This document shows positions 11,502 to 19,138 of a stretch of DNA of 20,000 bases, piece by piece (positions within the stretch are counted from its first letter, which is position 1; each line of letters starts with the position of its first letter). The notes beneath the pieces are model-generated. The model did not search any database. It was not told the DNA's origin and saw only the letters and a list, made by a program, of their open reading frames with translations. Source of the stretch: Eimeria necatrix (taxonomy: Eukaryota > Apicomplexa > Conoidasida > Eucoccidiorida > Eimeriidae); contig NW_013654404.1 in the NCBI RefSeq assembly GCF_000499385.1, positions 1 to 20,000 of the forward strand. Direction: 5' to 3'. A program made the position numbers and the translations under genes.

Positions 11502-11884
11502 GGCTGCTCATGATGCACCGGTGGGGCAATGCGCAGCGGCGCAGCACGTCGCTCACTTCCCCTCTAGTGAACAGGGAAGAGGAGGAAACACCAACTGCAG
11601 CAGCAGCAGCAGCAGCAGCAGCAACGGTGTTTCATGACACAGGAAGGGGGCCCAGTCCCTTGCTGCCGCGGCACTTGCTGAGCCCGCTGCCCCTGTGCAG
11701 CAGCAGCAGCAACCCAGCAGCAGCAGCAGGGCCTTCGCAGCCCCGAGTATGGCGCAGCGAAAGCCTTTGCAGCTTTAGAGACAAATCTTTCCCACTCACC
11801 CCACACCCTGCAGCAGCAGCAACTGCTGCTTCGCTGCCGCAGGACATTAGCTACCGCAGCGTTAGCAGGTATGCACACTGCTGA
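4780..11884 (+). CDS. Kinesin motor protein with giant Q/A-rich tail
   Basis: This is a microtubule ATPase motor. Proposed exons: 4780-5192, 5445-5516, 5649-5745, 5874-5945, 6387-6515, 6825-6900, 7572-7684 and 7814-11884. All phases agree and give about 1,680 residues. Motor landmarks in order: IRTFVRVRPP (beta 1, residues 12-21), P-loop GQTGTGKT (91-98), CGIIPRACERIV, YIQVYNDKLVDLL, switch I NPMSSRSH, switch II NLVDLAG-NE split by an intron (the family norm is DLAGSE), INRSLSAL, LTRLLQESLGG and a neck-like LKKEVRVLREML. The motor is N-terminal and about 390 residues long, somewhat over the usual 340-350, with extra sequence after the P-loop. The tail from about 8100 is poly-Q, poly-A and GGP-rich, with coiled-coil-like stretches near 9297-9450 and 9838-9950. 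The exon 1 donor is the least certain junction; a donor at AGG/GTTTCC near 5218 joined to 5473 is the alternative. Subfamily not assignable by eye. Confidence 0.9.
5210..5330 (+). repeat. G-rich GCTAGGGTTT / GGGGCTGGGG satellite in kinesin intron 1
   Basis: Variant telomere-like units (CGCTAGGGTTT) alternate with GGGGCTGGGG units. Six GGGG runs with 2-3 nt loops sit within 5235-5270 on the coding strand, a textbook G-quadruplex pattern. The block lies in the predicted first intron. Confidence 0.8.
5375..5416 (+). repeat. Telomere-like TTTAGGG array in kinesin intron 1
   Basis: About five TTTAGGG units lie in tandem shortly before the predicted exon 2 acceptor at 5444. Confidence 0.9.
6030..6220 (+). 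repeat. Degenerate GCTGCTGGC / GCTAGCTGCTG repeat in kinesin intron 4
   Basis: The first half of the intron 5946-6386 is an imperfect CTG-type repeat interrupted by GCTAG, GGTGG and GTTGCC words. It carries no coding landmark. The intron then turns T-rich before the acceptor at 6386. Confidence 0.6.
6541..6604 (+). repeat. Telomere-like TTTAGGG array in kinesin intron 5
   Basis: Three to four perfect units are followed by GTTGAGGG variants and another TTTAGGG pair. The array begins about 25 nt after the exon 5 donor at 6516, so it sits at the 5' end of the intron. Confidence 0.9.
7265..7530 (+). repeat. AGCTAGCC-type repeat in kinesin intron 6
   Basis: About 260 nt are built from degenerate 4- and 8-mers of the AGCTAGCC/CCAGCTAG type with variants such as AACTACC and AGTTGGC. 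It is rich in overlapping GCTAGC palindromes and unrelated to the CAG and TTTAGGG families. It ends about 40 nt before the exon 7 acceptor at 7571. Confidence 0.75.
8099..8155 (+). repeat. CAG tract encoding poly-Q in the kinesin neck-tail junction
   Basis: A run of CAG with one CAA encodes about 18 glutamines directly after the neck helix, the first long homopolymer of the tail. Confidence 0.9.
9120..9800 (+). repeat. CAG/CAA-rich Q-E block of the kinesin tail
   Basis: CAG triplets mixed with GAG, CAA and AAG encode Q/E-rich sequence. Part of it (about 9297-9450, including LLQQMQQRQLESQQLKIAQL) has heptad-like leucine spacing and may form a coiled coil; the rest is probably disordered. Confidence 0.7.
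11030..11425 (+). repeat. GGGGCCCC clusters inside the kinesin coding exon
   Basis: Self-complementary GGGGCCCC words cluster at about 11036-11120 and again at about 11340-11425. The first block reads through as G/P-rich peptide of the GGPLRGPPGGP type. The same family recurs outside coding sequence at 12910-13055 and 13300-13375 and in the TAF5 C-terminal exon. Confidence 0.75.
11450..11500 (+). repeat. CAG tract encoding poly-Q near the kinesin C-terminus
   Basis: Seventeen CAG/CAA codons lie in tandem, encoding an uninterrupted glutamine run in the kinesin frame. Confidence 0.9.
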
Positions 11885-12154
11885 GGGGCCCCGTGGCCCA
11901 GAGCAGCAGCAGCTGCAGCAGCAGCAGCCGCAGCAGCCGCAGCAGCAGCAGCAGCTCTTCGCAGGTATAGGACCCTTAGCCACTGCAAGGCAAGCAGAAG
12001 CGGCAGCAGCAGAAGCTGCAGCAGCAGCATCAAGTGCTGCAGCAGCTTACGTCCCTTTTGCAGGCCCAGTGGTGCTGCGCTGCTCCTGCAGCTCGAGCTG
12101 CTGCTGCTGCAGCAGCAGCAGCAGCCCCTGCTGAAGCAGCAGTTGCTGCTGTAA
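11869..12154 (+). other. Possible extra kinesin intron and 3' exon
   Basis: A good donor (AG/GTATGC, exon end 11868, phase 2) lies just before the TGA at 11882-11884. A pyrimidine-rich acceptor (CCCTTTTGCAG, exon start 12064) is in matching phase. Splicing gives a C-terminus with leucine-rich heptads (GAALLLQLELLLLQQ...) ending at TAA 12152-12154. This competes with simple termination at 11884 and cannot be settled by reading alone. Confidence 0.4.
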
Positions 12155-12272
12155 GCCTCCCGAAAAAATTTAGTGCACTGCATGCGGCAGCCTTTGCCTG
12201 CAGTTGCCATTCGACCTTAATATGCGTTGATGTGAAGGCTGGCTTATATGCTGCCGCACCGGCAGCCACGCG

Positions 12273-12305
<33 letters not shown>

Positions 12306-12406
12306 GTGCTGCTGCTGCGTGCTGCTGCTACTTAGCTTTGGGCGCACTGGACACTAAGTAGTAGCAGCAGAATAGGGCACCGGCAGGAAGCAAAACGCAC
12401 CTTTGC

Positions 12407-12478
12407 TGCATGCAGCTTTGCATGCAGCTCTGCATGCAGCTGTGCATGCAGCTGTGCATGCAGCTGTGCATGCAGCCC
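12407..12478 (+). repeat. Six-unit TGCATGCA tandem array
   Basis: A 12-nt unit, TGCATGCAGCTN, is repeated six times in head-to-tail order with changes only in the last bases. TGCATGCA is a known apicomplexan cis-element bound by some ApiAP2 factors. The array lies between two genes, downstream of the kinesin and upstream of TAF5, so it could be regulatory or a simple satellite. Confidence 0.85.
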
Positions 12479-12546
12479 CATGATTGCATTCAATTTCAGA
12501 AGCTTTGCATGCATTTGTAGGCGAAGCTGCATGCACGTGTGCTCAG

Positions 12547-12558
12547 GTGTACGTACAG
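12547..12558. promoter_or_regulatory. GTGTACGTACA palindromic motif, copy 1
   Basis: GTGTACGTACAG lies about 70 nt after the TGCATGCA array. It is a near-perfect palindrome around TACGTA. Its regulatory role is inferred only from recurrence. Confidence 0.35.
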
Positions 12559-12747
12559 GCAACAGAGTGTCTTTTTGCGTTTTCTCGACTTAGAAAGATT
12601 TTAATTTGTTCAATTAGAATAGACTTTTGAGGAGTCTACTGCAGCAACAGTGCAGCAGCAGCAAAAGGTAGCTTTTAATCAACTAATTGCAGCCCCAAAT
12701 GCATGCATGCAGTGCAGAGAAAGGCCTAGTGCCCACAGGCCTTCCAG

Positions 12748-12759
12748 GTGTACGTACAC
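12748..12759. promoter_or_regulatory. GTGTACGTACAC palindromic motif, copy 2
   Basis: This is a perfect 12-nt palindrome followed by CCCC. Both intergenic copies are preceded by CAG and lie near TGCATGC words (12700-12712), suggesting paired elements. Confidence 0.4.
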
Positions 12760-12904
12760 CCCAAAAAACGGGCTTCTGCAGCACCTCTCCAGGCACTCCG
12801 GAAGAAAATAGAATACATTAACGAAGCAGCAAAAACAACTCTTTTGCTGCAGCAGCAATAGCTTCGCAGCAGCAAAAACGTTATGTTGTATGATCCTTTT
12901 CTCG

Positions 12905-13055
12905 CTGCCCAGGGCCCCTCTGGGGCCCCCGGGGGCCCTCTGGGGGTCTTTCCCGGGGGCCCCCCGGGGGGCCCCCTGTAGCCATGGGGGCCCCCTGAGG
13001 GCCCCCTAGATTTCCACAGTTCCTACAGCCTTTGGGCTTTAGGGGGCCCCCAGCG
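12905..13055. repeat. Intergenic GGGGCCCC cluster
   Basis: More than ten GGGGCCCC or GGGGGCCCC words are spaced by a few bases. The sequence is strongly self-complementary and carries no supported reading frame here. Confidence 0.8.
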
Positions 13056-13159
13056 GGGCCGGAATTGTGCCTGGGTGAAGCCTGCTGCAGCTGCTGCGCT
13101 GCGTGCTGCAGCTGGGCCGTACTTTTGCTGCTGCTGTTGTGCGCGTGTTGCTGCTTCTT

Positions 13160-13194
<35 letters not shown>

Positions 13195-13299
13195 TGTTCA
13201 TCGGCTGGAAGAAGACTCACGGCGATCACATTGAGCATTTCTGTTAAGATTTTAAAAATACTTTAAGTTTATTAATGCAATTTCTGAGAATAATTCGGG

Positions 13300-13375
13300 G
13301 ACATTGGGGGGCCCCAGGCATGCTGGGGGCCCCAGGGTCCAGGGGGCCCCTCGGCGCTGGGGGCCCCCGGGATTT
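13300..13375. repeat. Second intergenic GGGGCCCC cluster
   Basis: Four to five GGGGGCCCC words occur in 75 nt, embedded between AT-rich strips, which makes the GC block stand out sharply. Confidence 0.75.
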
Positions 13376-13698
13376 CTTGCTGCGCATGCAGCAACAAGGG
13401 CCTTTTTGAAGAATTAAATATTCGGCAGCAGAAAGAAATACTAAATTTTATGTTTTAAATAATGTATTTGAATTGATGGAGCCGGTGCTGCGGGCCAACA
13501 GCAGCAGCTGAGGCAGGAAGGGCAGCGGCAGCTGGGACAGCAGCAGCAGCAGCGGCTGCTGCAGCAGCAACTGCAGCAACTGGCGAGCTCCTCAGCAGGG
13601 CCCCACAGCAGCAGCAGGAGAGACTGCTGCGTCTTCTTTTCTCTTGGGCTGAGGGGCCCTTCACTGTCTGCCTCAGGTCCTTCAAGATCCCGGCGACC

Positions 13699-13730
<32 letters not shown>

Positions 13731-13752
13731 TGCTGCGGCTCTCGGGGCCAGT

Positions 13753-13850
13753 TTGAGGAGCAGCAGCAGCAGCAACGGGCCAGCAGATGCGCCCTGCTGG
13801 GGCTTCGAAAGGCGCAAGGGGACGCTGTTCTTCGCCTTGCTGCTGGAGCC
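13753..13850 (+). other. Open stretch just upstream of the TAF5 ATG
   Basis: The TAF5 frame stays open upstream of the ATG at 13851 to a possible acceptor (CAG at 13750-13752, preceded by a CTG/pyrimidine-rich run). Its translation begins QFEE-like and includes CALLGLRKAQGDAVLRLAAG. TAF5 proteins usually carry a LisH-type helix pair before NTD2, so a 5' exon may be missing from the ATG-based model. Evidence is weak. Confidence 0.3.
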
Positions 13851-14156
13851 ATGGAAGGCGACGCAGCAGCAGCAGCAGCAGCAGCAGCTAGTGCTGCTGC
13901 TGCTGCCCCTGCTGGCGAGGGCGTGGGAGCAGCAGCAGCAGATATGCACTTGGGCCCCCCTCAGGAGGGGCAGCTAGCTGCTCTTGCTGCGAAGTACCGC
14001 GTGCCGATCGAGCTGCTGCAGGACCTGCAGCAGCAGCTGCAGCAGCAGCAGCTGCAGCAGCAGCAGCAGCAGCAGCAGAGGCCGCCTCCGCAGCAAGACG
14101 CGTCCCCTGCGTCTGGCGTGAGCGCGCACTCCTCGCCGGACTCCGGAGGCCCTCCC

Positions 14157-14195
<39 letters not shown>

Positions 14196-14369
14196 CGAGG
14201 TGTGGGGCCCGTGGTTGCTGCTGCTTACACTCGGCTGTACGTACACTTCGTGTCTTGGGTCTTGGGCCTCTGGGACCCCCAGATGCAGCAGGAGCTGCTG
14301 GATGCAGCATTTGCTGTTTTGATGAAGATCTACCAGCGCACTTTGCTCATCAACCCCACTGACGGTCCG

Positions 14370-14420
<51 letters not shown>

Positions 14421-14508
14421 TGCGCCTGCTGCTGCTGACTGCGCCGCTGCGTCTGGGGCTGCGCTTGCGTCTGTGGCTGCGTTGCTGTCAATCCTGTGCT
14501 CCCGATGG

Positions 14509-14548
<40 letters not shown>

Positions 14549-15134
14549 TGCTGCTGGCGTTGTTCTTGCTGCTCCTGCAGCCGCTGCAGTAGCCACTAGC
14601 TGCAGCCCTGCGCAGGCTTTTCCTTTGCCACTCAATTGCTGCTGCAGAGGGCGCTGCTGCTGCTGAACATGCTGCTGCTGCTGCTGTTCTTCTAAAATGT
14701 CTCGCTTCTGCTGCTGCTGCTATTAAACGATTGTGCTGCTGTTGCTGCTGCTGCTGCAGCGCGTGAGCTGCTGCGGGTGTACGGGCCGCAGCATGCAGCC
14801 CGGCACGCGGCGCTGCTGCAGCAGCTGCAGCAGCTGCAGCCGCAGCACCCGCAGCAGCTGCAGCAGGTTGCTTATTTTCAAGGTGAAGAGAAGCATGCAC
14901 TTTATTTGTCCGAGTGAGTTTGTTTCTTTTTCCCTTTTCGCTTTTGCTTCCCTCCGCAGTTGCTGTTGCTGCTGCTGCTGCACGCGAAGCAGCAGCAGCA
15001 GCAGCAGCAGCGGCGCCGTGCTGTCAATGCCAGCAGCAACAGCAGCACATGCAGCGCAGTCAGCCTAATCTGTATAAGCAGCAGCAGCGGCAGCAGCTGC
15101 CGCCGCTGCTGCAGCACCAGGAAAAACAACAACC

Positions 15135-15187
<53 letters not shown>

Positions 15188-16007
15188 TGCATTTGTGCGT
15201 CTCAGGCGGTCCTTTTTAATGCTGCGCTGCTGGTTGTCGGAGACAAGAAGTTTGCCATTAGAGTCTTTGCTGCAGTCCTCAGTGCGGCTGCTGCATGCAC
15301 CTGCTGGGGCCCCACACCTGCGGGGGCTTGACTACCCGCAGCAGCAGCAGCAGCTGCTGCTGCAGCAGCAGCAGCAGCAGCAGCGGCTCGTCTTCTGGGG
15401 GCTGCCCAGGCAGCTCTACAGAGACGATGTGCTGCTTACTCTCCCCAATGGAGAAAAAATGAAGGTTAATTTATTTCATTTTTTTATTTTTTATTTTTAT
15501 CTTTTTTCTTTTTTTTTTCTCTTTTTTTTAATCTTTTTTATTTCTTTTTGCCTCCATTTATCTCTTATTATCTCTTTTATTTCTTCTTATTCTTATTTCT
15601 TTTATTTCCTTTTTTTTAATTTTTCCTTTTTGCTGCTGCAGCCTTTGCTGCAGCAGCTGCAGCTTTTGCTGCAGCAGCTGCAGCTTTTGCTGCAGCAGCT
15701 GCAGCTGTCTTGGGTGGAATTTTAGAATTTTGAATTTTTTGGGAATAATTCCTTTCCAACAAATTATTTCACTGAAATAATAATTATTTCAATTAATTTA
15801 AATGAATTATTTGAAATAAATTATTTAAAATGAATTAATTAATTCTCATTTGCAATTTGCTGCTGCAGCGAGTCCGAGTTCTGGGCCAAGAAGCTCTAAG
15901 GGAATCGGACTTAGTCGAAAATCGCTGTTTGCTGCCTCTCCCAGAAGCAACTACGGAGGCGTTTTTGCTGCTGCGCAAGCAGCTCAAGACGCAGGCTGAA
16001 AACAGGG

Positions 16008-16042
<35 letters not shown>

Positions 16043-16755
16043 TGTTGCGGTGGCTGTTGCTGCGGCTGCTGCTGCTGGTGCTGCTGCTGCTTTTGTTGCG
16101 GTGGCTGTTGTTGCTGCTGCTGCGGCTGCTGCTGCTGGTGCTGCTGCTGCTTTTGTTGCAGTGGCTGTTGCTGCTGCTGCGGCTGCTGCTGCTGGTGCTG
16201 CTGCTGCTTTTGTTGTGGTGGCTGTTGTTGCTGGCTGCTGTTGGTGCTGGCTGCTGTTGCTGCTGTTGCCTTTGTTGCTGCCTGTGCTCGCTGCCGCTGC
16301 TGTTGCTGCAGGCTGCTCGTGCTGCTGCTTGTGTTTTTGCTGGCTGCTGTTGCTGCTGTTGCTGGCTGCCGTTGCTGCTGTTGTTGCTGGCTGTTCTTGC
16401 TGCTGCCGCTGTTGCTGCCTGCGCCTGCTGCTGCTTCTCGTGCTGCTGACTGCCCTTGCTGTTGTTCCTGTCGTTCCTGGCTGCTCTTGCTGCTGTTGCT
16501 GTTGTTGCGGCAGCATTTGCTGCTGCTGTTTCTGCTATTGTTGTTCGTGCCGCTGCTGCCACTACGGCTGCTGCTGCTGTTGCTGCTGCTGCTGTTGCTG
16601 CTGTTTATCCATCCCGGCTTCTCTTGCTGCGCGCCTTCGCAGCTGCTGGGGCCGTTGCTTAGGCCCACTGCAGCCGCCGTTGGTGCTGCGGCAGCCTCTT
16701 CTGCTGCTGCTGTTGCTGCTGCTGTTGCTGCTGCTGCTGTCGCTGTCGCCAACGT

Positions 16756-16787
<32 letters not shown>

Positions 16788-16953
16788 CAGGCCCAGCTGA
16801 GCCCTAGCCAGCTGCCGTCAGTTTGCTGCTACAGCTTCATGAACACTCAAATAGAAGCCAGCAGCATTGCCCTTGGGCAGCAGCGGCCCCGCTTTGCTGC
16901 GCTGGGGGGTGTGGGGCAAGTGCTTCTGTGGGACCTTGCGCAGCAGCCAGTCC

Positions 16954-16990
<37 letters not shown>

Positions 16991-17272
16991 GCGCTGCTGC
17001 TGCGGCAGGCGAGAGGGCTGCTGCTGGAGAGCATTATAGTGAGCTGGCGCTGCTCTCAATGCAGCTGGCAAGAGCGCGCTGAAAAGCTGCTGCTGCTGCT
17101 GCTGCTGCTGGTTTGCTGCAGCGAGCGGAGGCGAAGGCGTTGGAGCTGCTTAAGAAGAGCAGCAGCAGCAGCAGCAGCAGCGACATGGACGAGGCAGCAG
17201 GCCCCGCTGCTGGTGGGCACGAGTCGATGGAAGAGGACGGGGGAGGGGGGAAGCCGCAGCGCCTCCCCTCCA

Positions 17273-17313
<41 letters not shown>

Positions 17314-17857
17314 TGCTGCTACAAGCTCGTGGGCCACGAGGGAAGGGTCTTGGCCCTCACATTTGCTGAAGCTGAAGACCGCTGCCTTTTGACTGGGGGC
17401 AGCGACGCAGTTATTCGTTTGTGGCCCACTCCTTATTCTCAGGAGCTGCAGCAGCTGCAGCAGCAGCAGCAGCAGCAGCAGCAAGGCGCTGCAGCCTCAG
17501 ACAGCGACGAGGGCGAAGACGATGAGCCCGAAGCAACCCGCAAGAAGAGGCAGCAGCAGCAGCAGCAGCAAATGCTGCCCCTCTGCCAGTACAGAGGGGC
17601 CACTGCACCCATCTGGAGCCTAGCAGCAAGCCCCCTGGGGTGAGGCGATTTCGCGCTGCTGCTGCAGGTGCTGCTGCTGCTGGTGCTGCTGCTGCTGCAG
17701 GGGTGCTGCTTCTCCTGCAGCTGCTTGTGCAACAGTGCAAGCAGCAGCAGGAGCAGCAGCAGGAGCAGCAGTACCTACGTCGGTTGCTGCTGCCTCCGCT
17801 GTTGCTTCTGCTGACCCCAGATGCGCTGCTGCTGAGGCTGCCACGGCTTTGGGCGGG

Positions 17858-17904
<47 letters not shown>

Positions 17905-17966
17905 CGGAGCGACCGCGACTGCTCGCGCGTGTCTGCCGCTCTCTCTCCCACTGCCCCCCCCACCGC

Positions 17967-18002
<36 letters not shown>

Positions 18003-18227
18003 AGGCACTACTTTGCTTCTGGGGGCGGGGACAATGTGGCGCGGCTCTGGTGCACTTCTCGTTCTTTCCCGCTGCGGCTGCTGCAGCACCCCGGGGGTGC
18101 CACAGATGTGCCCAAGGTGTACATACACCCCAATTCTTCTTTGCTGCTGACGGGGGCTTCTGACGGAGTTGTGCGGCTTTTCGATTTGCGAGCAGCAGAT
18201 GCAGTGAGAAGCTGGACGCCGCCGAGG

Positions 18228-18262
<35 letters not shown>

Positions 18263-18905
18263 AGGGGACGGCGGGCTCGGCAGCGCAGCAGCAGCAACGC
18301 CTGCTGCTGCAGCAGCAAGAAACGGCTCAGACGCCGCGCTGCGGTGGCCGCTAGACCCGAGGTGGCTTAGTGCTGCTGGGAGAGCAGCACTCGGCAGCAG
18401 CAGCAGCAGCAGCTGCAGCAGCAGCAGCAAGGAGGTGACGGCGCTCACCGCGTCGCCCAACGGAAGGCTTGTTGCAGCAGCAGGTCTGGCACCTAGGGTT
18501 TAGGGTTTGGTCTAGGGTTTAGGGTTTGGCCTAGGGTTTGGAATACCGTTTATCTAACTGCATGCATGCTGCAGAGACAACTCGCTGAAAAGCTCGCAGG
18601 TCTCTTGAGGCTTTTAGGGTTTAGGGTTTAGGGTTTAGGGTTTGGCTGCTGCTGCAGATGAAACAGGCAACGTGTGCGTTTGGGACATCCCTTCTGGCAA
18701 TCTGTTGTCGATGGGGTCGGCGTCTCTTCCTGCTGCTCATGCTGCTGCTGCTGCTGCCTTTGCTGCTGAGGGCCGCTGCAGCGCAGCAGCAGCAGCAGCA
18801 GCAGCAGCAACCTACGCGAAGTCCCTCTCCTTCTGCTACAACTCCTCCCTCCTTGCCGGAGCCACAGGAGACGGGCGCGTGCTCCTCTGGGACACAACAG
18901 CAGGT

Positions 18906-18947
<42 letters not shown>

Positions 18948-19048
18948 CGCTCGTGACACCAGTGCTTGCAGGAGCATCAGGAGCAGCAGCAGCAGCAGCA
19001 GTGGTAGTACTAGCAATAGCAAATTCGCCCCTCTCGACAGCAATGATC

Positions 19049-19081
<33 letters not shown>

Positions 19082-19102
19082 CCGCTCCTGAGACCAGTGC
19101 TC

Positions 19103-19138
<36 letters not shown>

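Larger units (their letters stand above)
12155..13752. other. Kinesin-TAF5 intergenic region
   Basis: No gene can be supported on either strand. Open frames are by-products of CTG, TGCATGCA and GGGGCCCC repeats. It contains a CTG tract (about 12271-12330), the TGCATGCA array (12407-12478), two GTGTACGTACA-type palindromes and two GGGGCCCC clusters. An AT-rich strip (13240-13290 and 13400-13480) may be close to the TAF5 promoter. A CAG-rich open stretch from about 13500 could hold an unrecognised 5' exon of TAF5. Confidence 0.5.

Noticed and set aside
12332..12562. Minus-strand frame with repeated LHAQ units
   Set aside because: The periodic peptide is simply the translation of the 12-nt TGCATGCA array; it has no start context or flanking coding signal.
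12155..13752. CRISPR-like or integrated-element repeat structure
   Set aside because: The repeats are tandem or palindromic words without unique equal-length spacers, and no transposase, integrase or terminal inverted repeats are visible.
15835..16752. Minus-strand 305-codon Q/S-rich open frame
   Set aside because: It is antisense to a CTG intron and a TAF5 exon. All three minus frames are open here because the repeat lacks stops. No non-repeat domain is seen.
15857..17039. Long plus-strand cysteine/leucine/alanine-rich frames through the CTG block
   Set aside because: They are intronic: splicing 16006 to 16791 is phase-matched and joins two recognisable TAF5 segments, while the repeat frames are poly-C, poly-L or poly-A.
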